Positions 10,873 to 20,689 of a stretch of DNA of 64,000 bases are shown one piece after another. The notes beneath the pieces were generated by a model. The model had not been told where the DNA came from, did not search any database, and saw only the letters and a list, made by a program, of their open reading frames with translations. The DNA comes from Rhynchopus euleeides (taxonomy: Eukaryota; Euglenozoa; Diplonemea; Diplonemida; Diplonemidae): NCBI GenBank assembly GCA_963210315.1, contig OY723306.1:1116001-1180000 (forward strand). Direction: 5' to 3'. Within the stretch, counting starts at the first letter, position 1; each line of letters begins with the position of its first letter. A program made the position numbers and the translations under genes.

Positions 10873-11099
10873 TGTAAAACCATGCTCTCTTCGACGTCGA
10901 CCGTCGAACCAGTGTAACCGGGTTGACGCTCTTCTATGGGGGGTGGAAACCCAAACCACCCCCACCAGCAATCATGGGCGATCGGCTTTTTTTTTTTTTT
11001 TTTTAGTGAGGGCGGCTACCCCCACCTAATCCGCCGCTCAGCCCGCCAACTGGGGCTAGCCCCCCTAGCCCCACCGCTATCTTTTCCCCTGGCCTAAAA

Positions 11100-11687
11100 C
11101 ATGGGTGTGAGTGTCGTGCTTTCCGTTTGCCCCTGCTGCTCCTGTGGAAATCGCCACACACACACACACCTGTTCCTCCCCCCCGCCCCCTACCTGCCAC
11201 GCCAAGGGGAAATGGTGGCAAACCCGTTTAGTTGGCACACAGAGGCCCCCCCTCCCAGTTTCCCGCGCTGTATTTTTTGACCATCAAAAAAAATCGGTAA
11301 AATTTGCATTCAAACCCAATGGCCCCCCCCCCCCACCCTCCCCCACTCCGCTGATCGTTTGCCGGCCCACAAACCGCATTGATCACCGCCCCTCCCTCCT
11401 TCCCACACACACCCGCCCCCCCGGCTCCCGTTTGGCATCCCCTCTTCTCCTCTCAACAACAGCCCCCCCACCCTCACAGGGGATGTTCTCGGTTTTACTC
11501 TTTACCCTTTACCCTTACTCTATAATCACCCGCCCCCCGCCCACAAACAACACCTTTTTTTGCGCACACTTTAGTATGAACCACAAACCGAGGCTGCTGA
11601 GAGTCGCATCAGACTGGCCATGCCATTCCTGTTACGCACTGCCATCCGTTTAGTCGCTCGCCGATAAGTTATTCTATTTTTTGTTGA
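11100..11687. other. spacer without recognised gene
   Basis: C-rich and pyrimidine-rich DNA with short A/T tracts. The only open frame of size (11111-11653) is Pro/Thr/Ser-rich with no motif, so I do not call it. Confidence 0.55.
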
Positions 11688-12004
11688 TACCGTATACGTA
11701 AATATTATGGAACGTAAATATTATGGAACGGGCCCATTTTTGGCCGGTCCGTTCCATAATATTTACGTTCCATAATATTTACAGGGCCAGTTGGGGACTC
11801 GGTGGTGAGGACGGCTTGCGTCAGGAATCGCGCGAAAAGTGCACGAGTAGGTCCCGTCAGGGACTCTGTATGCCGTCCGATCACCTGGTCCAAGTCCCCG
11901 AGTCGCAGAAAGCCCTGTAAATATTATGGAACGAAAAAAATCTGGAACGCCAACCCACCAGCGTTCCAAAATATTTACGTTCCATAATATTTACGTATAC
12001 GGTA
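11688..12004. mobile_element. TA-flanked palindromic MITE, 313 bp
   Basis: The body 11690-12002 starts CCGTATACGTAAATATTATG and ends with its inverse, and TA lies on both sides (11688-11689, 12003-12004). The unit TAAATATTATGGAACG is repeated in direct and inverted orientation near both ends. A second inverted pair (GTTCCATAATATTTACAGGG / CCCTGTAAATATTATGGAAC) lies at 11752-11771 and 11913-11932. The TA flanks suggest a Tc1/mariner-type mobiliser. No coding capacity. Confidence 0.82.
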
Positions 12005-13561
12005 ATTTATTTTCCCTTTCGCAATTGATCCACACACCCCACATCATGTGGAACCTATCCCGCGATATCACCCGTTGTATCACCCATATATATTCCGACC
12101 TCTCCCAGAAGCTCTTGTTTCGCCTACTGTTAGTTCGTGTGTGAGCTTCAGTCACATAGGTGTTCACTCTATATTATGATACAGTGCAAGGCTGACGGCT
12201 TGGTCGCAGATCCTCTCCCACCCCGTATTTTTTCTGTGAACACGCAATCCCCCATGCCCCATATGGGGCGGCAGAACACCCTGGTTTTTTTGAAGCTAAA
12301 AAGAAGCGGCTCGTCGCAGCCTTCGTGCAGAAACCGTTGGTTTCCAAACAAAGAACACAAGCTCCAGGACAAGGAGAACCGACCCGTGGTTTGCATCTCT
12401 TGATCTATCAGCTTTTCTGAGAGGGCGGCAGGATGGCCGATCCGCACCCTTCCGCAGGATTCTCAGCAGCACACATGCTGTGTTGGATCCGTGGTGTTGA
12501 AAGAAGGCTACCCTGAGCTGCCACACCCCAAAAGGTAAAAACGCCAGCGCATGTCACAATGTGCTTTCCGCTGAAGAAATAAAGAGCGAAATCGCTTGCG
12601 CTACCCGTAGCGCGGGCGATGCAAACGCTGAAAAATGTTTTTGTTGTGCGGATGCACGATAACGGTTGGGCCACTCGCGTCGGGACAGCACGACTGAATC
12701 GGTGTGCAGGGAGCTCCACGCCCTTCTTCCTCAGTGTGTGCTGGGACAACCCTGGTCTCGCCCCCGTTTTCTGCACCCTCTCCCCCCAGTGTTTATACGC
12801 CGGGCTTCCGCCAACGAACTACTTTGTTCCCTGCCTGCTTGTGTTTTGACATTCAAACGGGCATGCCGTATTCCTGTCGCCTTGATGCCCACCAAGAGGT
12901 GTTTTGGCGATAGCGGACATCGCTGGCTGCCGATCCGTGTTGGCAGCCTGGGCTGCCGATGAGGCGAGGTTTCAAAAAGCTTCGTCAGCAACCAACTTAG
13001 ATAATGTTCAAAGCAAAGGGGGGCCCGTCCCTCTGTGCCGATGTGCTGCTCTTTTTTTTTGTGAAGACGGATCGCGAATGCGAATGCCTTCAAAAAAGGC
13101 TTTGCGGCGCCACTGCCTGTGTTCCGTCACGCAGTAGCAGGAGAGGGTGTGTGGGGCATCGACCCCCCATCCCCCCAAAAAAAAACAATTGTGGCAAAAA
13201 ATCGGTCTGTCTGCCCACCCATGCCACAAAAAACAACCGTTCAATTCGTTCAAACAAAATCAGAGGAACACAAGCGGGCGGGGGGGGGGGGGGAGTGGGT
13301 GGGGGGGGGGGGGTGGGGTGGGGCGGCGGCGAAGGGGGATGCGATCGCCCCTCCTCCCCCCCCCCCCCCCCTCCCCCACCCAACAGAAGACAACACACCA
13401 CACCCAGTGGTCCTGTTGTTTGCTTTCCCAACACCTACCCCCACCCCGCCCATTCCCCCCAGAGGGGGAGGAGGGGGGGGGGGGCTGACGTCTGCATCAC
13501 CCAACATCACAACACTGTGAAGTTTTCACGGGGTTGTTGCTGCCGGTTTATCCAATCCCTC
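12005..13561. other. spacer without recognised gene
   Basis: Moderately GC-balanced up to 13140, then dominated by G and C tracts (13277-13320, 13352-13377, 13472-13485). The frames are unremarkable. A TTCAATTCGTTCAAA motif lies at 13237-13251. Confidence 0.5.
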
Positions 13562-13670
13562 GGGGGCCCTCGCTACCAAGTGTGACTGAGTGAGAAAAAG
13601 TGAGAAGTCAGCCATGTTTGGCTGAAAACTGACGACTCGTGACTCACAGTGACTCGTAGCGAGGGCCCCC
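13562..13670. mobile_element. palindromic MITE, about 109 bp
   Basis: The ends are inverse copies of GGGGGCCCTCGCTAC (13562-13576 and 13656-13670). The inner arms also pair in part (GACTGAGTGAG with CTCACAGTGACTC). The left border of the 385-bp repeat falls inside this MITE at 13600, so the downstream repeat copy (from 16533) carries only its right part. Confidence 0.75.
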
Positions 13671-13984
13671 CTCGGGCTTTATTTTTTATGGGTTGGTGGC
13701 GGTGCAAGCCCTTCTGATTCAAACGTCTCACAGGGGGGGGGGGGGTCTTCGCCGGTCGTTATCCGTAGTCAATCTTCGTCAGTTTTTCAGCCAATTCAAC
13801 TGGAAATGCACTGGCGGCCACCTCGTAGCGAAGACCCCCCAAGAAAATAAGCGGGCCATTCCGGCACTTTCGCATGTATCTAAATCTGCCCCACGTACCC
13901 CCTCCCCCTGCAGGCATCTGGTTTGTCCTTGAGTGGGTCTGGAGAGACTCCGTCATTTCTTCCAACCGCCCCCATCTTTACGAA
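13600..13984 (+). repeat. 385-bp direct repeat, left copy (long TSD)
   Basis: Matches 16533-16918 with one substitution (CATGTATC here, CATGGATC there) and a G tract one base shorter. It lies directly before a LINE-derived segment, and the partner lies directly after that segment's poly(A). The simplest reading is a very long target-site duplication. Confidence 0.9.
13745..13835. mobile_element. 91-bp MITE with GTCTTCGC ends, copy 1
   Basis: Inverted ends GTCTTCGC and GCGAAGAC. The interior has TTCGTCAGTTTTTCAGCCAA and TCAACTGGAAATGCACTGGC. A diverged copy lies inverted at 22960-23049, and a duplicate within the downstream 385-bp repeat at 16679-16769. Confidence 0.82.
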
Positions 13985-15967
13985 CCTGCCCCTCCCCGCC
14001 GCCCACGCCCGCCGCCTCCCCCCGCGGAGGGGGACCTCCCGCAGCCGGCGGGTGGGGTGGCGGCTGACCCCCTGGCCCAATTGCTGGAGTGGCGCGGCCA
14101 GACGGACGGGAGGCTGAGCTTGTCGTCCCTGCAGCAGCAGGCGCGGCTGGGCCTGGTCGGGCCGGACGGGTGGTCGTTCCGGGTGGGGGACTGTGCTTTT
14201 GATGCGTTGGCCACGCTGGGTGCCCGATCGGTGAAGCAATCCAGCGGGTGGCTGCGCCAAGAGGCAGTCCGCAGGGCGATGCGCGACCCGGACCTCCGGA
14301 TGCGGGTGGAGGAGGGTCCGAACCAGTGGGCCGAGCAGATGATGCGCGCAGGGAGCGACGACGTGCGCACCTGGGCGGACTTCATCGCCCTGGCGGCGGC
14401 TGCGCGCGTGACCAGATGCGTCGTCCTCGTGCTCATCGACAACCACCAGCCGATGCTTCTGTCCCCAGTAGGTGCGGGTGCAGTGGTGGACGCCCACTGT
14501 CTGCGGAGGACGGGGGGGCAACATGGGCACTACGTGCCCCTAGTTATGCCGGAGCCCATGCGTCAGCACCTGGCGGGTCTTCCCCCGAAGCCGATGGCAG
14601 CGGATGTCACGGGGTGCGATGGTGATAGTCCCATGCAGATGGTGCGTCAGGGGGGCTCGGCGGGCCAGGTGGAGGAGTGCGAGAAGTGCCGCCGCCCGTT
14701 CGACCGCTCCGCGAGGCATCACGCGTGTGGCAGATGCTGGCGCAAAGTGTGCGCGTCATGCGCAGTGCGGGGTGAGCGGTGCCCAGGCTACATTGACCGG
14801 GTGGCGGTGGATGTCGACGCTCCAGACCCTGCGGAGCAACCCGCGGTCACCCCGGATCTGCGGGAGGTCCTGGAGTCCGCCCGGGCGCGCCCCCGCCGGC
14901 GGAAGCCCATCCCGAGCCGCATGCACGACACGCCGATGGGGCCCAGGCAGCCGAGTGCCCCGCACGACTCGTCGGGGGCTGCGCACCATCCAACGCGGGT
15001 GAAGGAGGAAGTGGCGGAGGAGCCGGTCGCTCCCGGCCAGGATGTGGAGATGCACCAGGGCGGAGGCTCCCAAACCTCAAACACAGCCCCCTCTGGTGCG
15101 CCCTCCGCGACCCACGGCCACAGCGTGCCCCCGGCGGAGAGTGCCTCCCGGGCTGCCCCAGCCCCCATGCAGGGGCAGGCCCAACATGCAGAGTGCCCGC
15201 CGTCGGGGTCGGGGGCCACAGAGAACCACCAGGGCGGAGGCTCCCAAACCTCAAACACAGCCCCCTCTGGTGTGCCCTCTGCGGCTCCGGTCACGGCGGC
15301 AGGCGCCCAGCCGTCTGGCCCCGCTCAGGCCGCGCGGCGCCGCCAGGGCGGAGGCTCCCACACCTTCAACACAGCCCCCTCTGGCACCTCTGGCGGAACA
15401 GCCCCCGGTGGGGCTGGCGGGATCCAGGGGGTTGCTGCGACGATGATGCGCAACGCCGCGCAGGCCCGCCGGGACGGGCAGCGCCGCAGCCGGACGGCCG
15501 CGTCCTCGAGACGCCTGGAGGAGCTGCGTCAGGGTGACGCGGCGGGCCCCATGGAGTTCGACGACGACCCGGCGAACGTGTGGGAGCCCGAGGACGACCT
15601 CCAGGCCATCGACGCCTACGGGGACGACGAGACGCCCGCGGCGAACATCCCCGCTCTGCAGGAGCTTGCGGCGTCCCGTGTCTGGGCCGAGGGGGTGGTA
15701 GCGCGGGCCCGCGGCATGGCCCCCTGCGTCTCGATGGGAGGAGCCATCCCCCGCACCGTCGAGGCGTGGAGGCACTGCTTCCACCCCAGCTATGGCCTTT
15801 GCCCCCTCTCGCCCAGGGTGGCAGGTGACGTAGCGGCGGAGTGGCTGCAGGCGCGCATCCTGCAAGGGGGCGCGCAGGCCGAGCCCGGGAACCAGACGAG
15901 GGAGCCGGGGGTCAGCCTGCGCGTCTACATGCGCAAGCTGCAGACGGAGGTGGAGCGGGGCGAGTAG
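13985..15967 (+). CDS. partial LINE polyprotein: OTU protease and FYVE-like finger
   Basis: The open frame extends upstream to 13874, but the first 37 codons are host target DNA, so the element's own part starts at 13985 with no start codon of its own. An OTU-type cysteine protease region starts near WSFRVGDCAFDALATLGARS (catalytic Cys motif GDC) and ends at GQHGHYVPLVMP (catalytic His motif HY). A FYVE-like zinc finger follows: CEKCRRPFDRSARHHACGRC then WRKVCASC. Next comes a Pro/Ser-rich linker with three copies of GGGSQTSNTAPSG-type repeats (nucleotide repeats at about 15057, 15230 and 15341), and an acidic and helical tail ending YMRKLQTEVERGE. OTU domains cleave ubiquitin-like linkages or polyproteins; which applies here is unknown. 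Confidence 0.75.
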   Translation, partial: PAPPRRPRPPPPPAEGDLPQPAGGVAADPLAQLLEWRGQTDGRLSLSSLQQQARLGLVGPDGWSFRVGDCAFDALATLGARSVKQSSGWLRQEAVRRAMRDPDLRMRVEEGPNQWAEQMMRAGSDDVRTWADFIALAAAARVTRCVVLVLIDNHQPMLLSPVGAGAVVDAHCLRRTGGQHGHYVPLVMPEPMRQHLAGLPPKPMAADVTGCDGDSPMQMVRQGGSAGQVEECEKCRRPFDRSARHHACGRCWRKVCASCAVRGERCPGYIDRVAVDVDAPDPAEQPAVTPDLREVLESARARPRRRKPIPSRMHDTPMGPRQPSAPHDSSGAAHHPTRVKEEVAEEPVAPGQDVEMHQGGGSQTSNTAPSGAPSATHGHSVPPAESASRAAPAPMQGQAQHAECPPSGSGATENHQGGGSQTSNTAPSGVPSAAPVTAAGAQPSGPAQAARRRQGGGSHTFNTAPSGTSGGTAPGGAGGIQGVAATMMRNAAQARRDGQRRSRTAASSRRLEELRQGDAAGPMEFDDDPANVWEPEDDLQAIDAYGDDETPAANIPALQELAASRVWAEGVVARARGMAPCVSMGGAIPRTVEAWRHCFHPSYGLCPLSPRVAGDVAAEWLQARILQGGAQAEPGNQTREPGVSLRVYMRKLQTEVERGE

Positions 15968-15992
15968 GCGGAGCAGCGTCCCCACCCCCACC

Positions 15993-16026
<34 letters not shown>

Positions 16027-16532
16027 GACCTTCCCCCCCCCCCCCCTTTCATAGATGTGTGCAGGTGGCCGTTGTGAATGGTTAGACAGGGGCTGGCCAC
16101 CCCCTCCCCCGGGCTCTGCACAGCAGGTCTGGGTTAGAAACAACATAACCCCCCCCCCCTTCCTCCCCTCCCTTCCTCCCCCCTCCCCTCCCCTCCCCTA
16201 TTGATGTCCCCCCCCCCCCTCCCCCAGCGCTTTGCCGCTCGTGTGAGTACCGCCCTGACTGGGAGAAAGGGTAGGGCTGGTTGGGTTGGCGGAGTTGGGC
16301 GGATGGGCGAAACGGAAAAATCGACGAGGTCGCAGCGTCAGGGCGTTCTGGGCTGGCTGGTGGTGGTTGGGACAAGACCGACGAGATTAGAAGCGGCACT
16401 GGTAGACGGGTTTTGAGGCCCCCCGCCCCCAGGTTCCCCCTGCCCACCTGGACGGACCCAAGTGCCTCACACCGGATCTCTCCCCACCCGGTGGTCCACC
16501 TGACGGATACGCGAAAGGGTTAAAAAAAAAAA
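13985..16532 (+). mobile_element. 5'-truncated LINE insertion with poly(A) tail, 2548 bp
   Basis: Bounded by the 385-bp direct repeats and ending in eleven A (16522-16532). The first base after the left repeat is already inside coding sequence, and no RT domain is present, so this is the 3' portion of a longer element. The coding part (OTU domain plus FYVE-like finger) is clearly related to the C-terminal part of the LINE at 52965-60350. The non-coding tail is different, with long C tracts at 15992-16024, so it belongs to a sister family. Near identity of the flanking repeats (one substitution in 385 bp) suggests a recent insertion. Confidence 0.85.
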
Positions 16533-16918
16533 GTGAGAAGTCAGCCATGTTTGGCTGAAAACTGACGACTCGTGACTCACAGTGACTCGTAGCGAGGGCC
16601 CCCCTCGGGCTTTATTTTTTATGGGTTGGTGGCGGTGCAAGCCCTTCTGATTCAAACGTCTCACAGGGGGGGGGGGGGGTCTTCGCCGGTCGTTATCCGT
16701 AGTCAATCTTCGTCAGTTTTTCAGCCAATTCAACTGGAAATGCACTGGCGGCCACCTCGTAGCGAAGACCCCCCAAGAAAATAAGCGGGCCATTCCGGCA
16801 CTTTCGCATGGATCTAAATCTGCCCCACGTACCCCCTCCCCCTGCAGGCATCTGGTTTGTCCTTGAGTGGGTCTGGAGAGACTCCGTCATTTCTTCCAAC
16901 CGCCCCCATCTTTACGAA
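16533..16918 (+). repeat. 385-bp direct repeat, right copy (long TSD)
   Basis: Begins GTGAGAAGTCAGCC right after the poly(A) and ends TCTTTACGAA. See the left copy at 13600-13984. One base longer because of a 14-base instead of a 13-base G tract. Confidence 0.9.
16679..16769. mobile_element. 91-bp GTCTTCGC MITE, copy 2
   Basis: Lies inside the right 385-bp repeat, so it is a duplicate of the copy at 13745-13835 and not an independent insertion. Confidence 0.82.
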
Positions 16919-19398
16919 GGGTTGGTTTTCCCTTGCATCCTTCCGCGCGTTCTGTGCGTGCACTCGGGGGCAAGCGAACTTTCATACATGCCCCCCTGCC
17001 CACCCCTGCCTGTGCATTATCTGATGCTGAACAGGGGTGCGGATGGATCTTTGTTACTGATATTTTTACTAGTTACGAGCGATGAAGCGTAGCGAAGTCG
17101 CGAAGTACCGAAGAAAATCGTACGACTGAAGCTTTTGGATTAGCACCTTCATGCCACTTCACAGGGCCTCAACACAGCCTTGAGACAGCAAGTGCGCTCA
17201 ACAAAAAGTAGTCCGGAACTGTTCTCCCGCAGTTGCTGGACAGGGTGTCGATAATAAAGCGAAAGGAGTACGATTTCACTTGGGGGTGTTCTCGCGATCG
17301 ACGAATACCCTGCTGGTTCTTCTCTCCCCTTTCTGATTTGCAGACGCAAAAGTTTCACTTTTTTACACCAACACCAATACGCTCGCATCCCACAGAGGGA
17401 CGGCCCGATCTCACTGTGGGGCAGCGGCTGTTTCGTGTTCAAGAAAAAACCGAGCGCGCAGCGGAGACACGCCTTCTTTGTGTTGCTCTGTGCGATTTCC
17501 ATGTGGTTGACATTGATATTTTTTTTGTGCTTCAGATTGGATCATCCGAATTGCACTCTTGAAAAACCCCCCCTCAAAAAAAAATAGGGGAGCCGATACG
17601 GGAGGGGTGGAATGATCGTGAAGACCAGGGCAATCCAAAAAGAACACTTTCTCCTTCTGGTCACACGCCATACCACCCACCCCTGTGGTCACAAATCCAA
17701 CGGAACACCGACCTGTCTCGTCTCCGTTACGTCGGATGGCTGGTGGTCATCGATACAAACGAACTGCATCGAATGGTCTACGCTGCCTCCTCTCTTGCAG
17801 GGAGTAGGGACGGTCCCCCAGGCAAGGGGGTGTACGTTATCATGTCAAAAAAGGTCGCGATGGGTGTTTTGTGCGTGGGCCCCCCCCACCCCCTCCCCTC
17901 CCCAACCGCTCCCACCCCCCCACACCCACCCCCTCAGTATTCTCAACAAAACAGCAACAGCTGGTCATCGAATGCCCCTTGAGTATTGTCGCGGGAGGGG
18001 GTAGTGGTGTACCTTAGCTACGCCACTACGTCCATGGCTAAGCAAGAGGTCTGGCGCAGGATGGTGTGGCGATACGCCGACCCAATGTTATCCAAGCATG
18101 TGGTGGAGCTGATTATGCCTCCCCCCAAACACATCTCCCATTTGGCGCAACGCCTTTTTTTTTGGACAGTGCAGGTTGTGTGGCACATGCGCCCTATTTT
18201 CTCTCCCCCCACCCCACCCCATTTTTGAAACTGTGTGCCCTAACGGCAGGCCCCATCTCCTCCTGTCTGTATGACTGCACTGCGCAGTCACTCAATACTA
18301 CCCCCGTTGCGCCCCCTCTCCGCAGGCTCGCATCATCACTCCTTGGTGCTCCTCTTTTCGACAATTCTCCGCCGATCCGGGCATTCTTCCGCTTTGCTGT
18401 GGAAGGGGGACCAGCCGGGGGACTTTTTTTTCAAAAAAAAGCAAAAACCGTGCTTTTTTTTGTCTGCTTTTTCTTTTGCCCCACACCCAGGGGAGGAGGA
18501 GGATGGGGTGCGTTCGGCTCGCCTCTCGGTAGCGGGATTCGGTTTTTGCCCAGTTGTTTTTTCCGTCGGGGGGGGGGGGGGGCAGGGGAGAGAGGTCACC
18601 AAATCCGTTTTGGACATTCCTGGAGAGATTTGAGGTGGGGTGGGGGGGAGATGTGTTGGTTTTCAACAGCAACGCACCTGGCCATGTTGCACCACCCTGA
18701 TTCTCGTTCACATCGTTATTTAAATGGGATTCCAGAATCCCTGCCACCCGAGCACGCCTTGCTTTGGGAGGGACGGGGGTTTATGCCAGAAAAGCGCAAG
18801 AAGAACTGCCGGCACATCGTGCCCCAGCCTTCCTCAGTGCCCCTTCAAAAACCATTTGGAATGCCGGCAGTGGGGGATGCGATACGTGCGATGCATGCGT
18901 GCCGTGGGGGTGGGTGGGGGCTGGAATAGAGGAACAAAAAGCAAACAAAATACCGAAAAAAGTCACTCCCCCCCCTTCCCCTTCAATTTGTGGTCGTGTT
19001 TCTGTTGTGCAGGCCACGCCCTTTATCCGCTGAACACGACGGCGCGCGAGAAACCAGCGTAGTTAGTTAGGTGTGCGTGTGTGGAGAGGTGGAGAGGGGG
19101 GGGGGGGAGGGGGCGTGAATGTGTGTGTGCACAGATTCCTGAAGGTAGAACCTGCATGCGTGTTAGGCTGTTCTCACCTCTACGCCCCAGGCAGCCCTCT
19201 CTCCCGACTACCTCCTCTCACTCCCCTATCTTCTCTTGCGTGTCATTCAGCATACCATTCAGCTGAACACTTCTGACTTTTCACCCCCAAAGCAAACATC
19301 AGCACACCTCGCCCAGCAGGTTTTTTGTTTCCTACCCTCGGGAAAGAGCGGCAGTTACACAGCAGACACCCACCGGGGAGAAGTGCCGAGAGAGAGCT
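16919..19398. other. spacer without recognised gene
   Basis: About 2.5 kb of mixed DNA. Short A/T-tract and G-tract patches occur (17573-17584, 18421-18470, 18570-18585). The longest frame (18066-18929) reads Phe/Gly/Pro-rich with no motif. GATGAAGCGTAGCGAAGTCG at 17080-17099 recalls the ends of the nearby MITEs. Confidence 0.5.
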
Positions 19399-19418
19399 TG
19401 TCTCTTCTTATCCAGCAG
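19399..19418 (+). promoter_or_regulatory. likely trans-splice acceptor
   Basis: Pyrimidine tract TTGTCTCTTCTTATCC followed by AGCAG (AG at 19417-19418), 21 nt before the ATG at 19440. Confidence 0.5.
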
Positions 19419-19439
19419 ATTAAAGGAGGACATCTCGCT

Positions 19440-19829
19440 ATGGAGCCTGCAGGCCTGACGATCCACGATGCTGTGGCGGAGTTTCTGGAGCAGCTTTCTG
19501 CAGTGGAGGCTGGGGTGGACCGTGAGCATTTCAAGCTGCAGCAGGTGCGTGCCGAGAAGGAGCAGCTTCTTGAGAAGAAGGCGGAGCTGCAGGGCATCCT
19601 GGGCTCCCTCTCTGCCGAGGAGTTGCACGTGAGCAAGAGGATGCACAGCGGCGCCGAGACGCACGCCGACAACACGTCGCAGCTGGAGTCCCTGGCGTCC
19701 GTCCTGGATGTCGGCGTCCAGCACCAGCGCCCAATGCAAGAGCACCTCGAGCAGGCGGTGGCCAACACGCGTGCCAAGATTTCCACCTTGAAATCCACTC
19801 TCACGGAGTTCCCTCCTGAGGCCCTTTGA
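19440..19829 (+). CDS. small coiled-coil protein, 129 aa
   Basis: I start at the ATG at 19440, not at the upstream in-frame ATG at 19236. The segment between reads as non-coding and holds a pyrimidine tract with AG (19417-19418). The protein is helical throughout with heptad character: FLEQLSAVEAGVDREHFKLQ, then EKEQLLEKKAELQGILGSL, and a second helix from LEQAVANTRAKISTLKSTL. A short Ala/His-containing turn separates them. The helix-turn-helix coiled-coil shape and size recall small kinetochore, tubulin-binding or complex-scaffold subunits, but no family is recognisable. Confidence 0.72.
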   Translation: MEPAGLTIHDAVAEFLEQLSAVEAGVDREHFKLQQVRAEKEQLLEKKAELQGILGSLSAEELHVSKRMHSGAETHADNTSQLESLASVLDVGVQHQRPMQEHLEQAVANTRAKISTLKSTLTEFPPEAL

Positions 19830-20689
19830 GGCTGGAGACGGGGATGCTTCAGACCCACATCGAACCACCCCACAGAGCGGGCGTGGGATGGGGGGGTGGT
19901 GTGGGTGTGTGGCTGTGGGTGGGGGGGGTGGGGGTGGGCAAAAGGGAAAAAAAAGGATTGCGACACATGAACCTGTTGGGCTGCTTTTATTCAGAAGCGT
20001 CTCGCCTGCGGTTCCCTTTTTATTTTGCCATCTCCTCTCTCTCTTTCTCCTTCTCCTTTCCCGTTGGGAGGTGTGTGTGAACAATGCAAAAAAAAGAATA
20101 TCGCTTTTTTTGGGCGGGGGCGGGGGGGGTTGGAGGCGAGTTGTTTTGTCACGTGGTCCAGACGCACATGTACCCATATGAGGCACACATCTCCTCGCTG
20201 AAACCCCAGCCCAAAAAAAATGCAAACCCGTTGTCCTTATATTCTCAGAGAATCTCTCGGTCTCATGTTTTGATGGCAAATCCATGTCAAGAGAAGGCTG
20301 GGTGGGGGCCCCCCTCTCTCGCATGGGGGCTGCGTCGTTGAAATCGTTCGAGGAGTCCAACAAGTGCCGAATGCCTTCCTCGCGCAGCTGCGCAGATCTC
20401 TTGGCTGGTTGTCGAAAACAACACTATACAGTGTGGCGGCTCTGTGAGCACCCCTCTTCGCCCCATCCCAGCATTTCCTCGGAGGCTTTGTGCAGCTGAA
20501 GCTTCAGGATTTGCACATTGCATTGTGGTGGAGACAGCGCCCCACAGAGGAGGGCGGCCATGAGGCTTGTTTGATGTTTGATGTTTGATGTTGATGCGAA
20601 GGCCCGCCTCGGACCAGCCTACTCCCTCCCCATGCACACACGAGGCACCACCACGTTCAGGACCAGGGCACAACACAAAAGTCCGCAAG
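19830..20689. other. spacer between coiled-coil gene and V-ATPase gene
   Basis: Contains a G tract near 19919-19937, an AAAAAA-rich patch and a short tandem of TTTGATG (20570-20594). No gene supported. Confidence 0.55.

Larger units (their letters stand above)
10222..11099 (-). mobile_element. hAT DNA transposon, deleted copy, with 8-bp TSD
   Basis: The body runs 10230-11091 (862 bp). It is bounded by direct copies of GCCTAAAA (10222-10229 and 11092-11099), the 8-bp duplication expected of hAT. The ends are imperfect inverted repeats, CAGGGCATAAGATAGC on the left against CAGGGGAAAAGATAGC read inward from the right, followed on both sides by (A/T)TAGGTGGGGGTAGC. A hAT-like C-terminal protein fragment lies on the minus strand. 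Two hairpin modules sit inside. A CG-rich perfect palindrome, GCGCGGCTTCGCCGCGC, lies at 10284-10300. Too short to encode a whole transposase. Confidence 0.9.

Noticed and set aside
13600-16918. LTR retrotransposon reading of the 385-bp direct repeats
   Set aside because: The inner segment ends in poly(A) against the right repeat, starts mid-coding, lacks RT or other expected parts, and the repeat cuts through a MITE. A LINE insertion with a long duplication fits better.
18066-18929. 287-codon + strand frame
   Set aside because: Phe/Gly/Pro-rich, biased by homopolymer tracts, no motif, no sensible start or acceptor.
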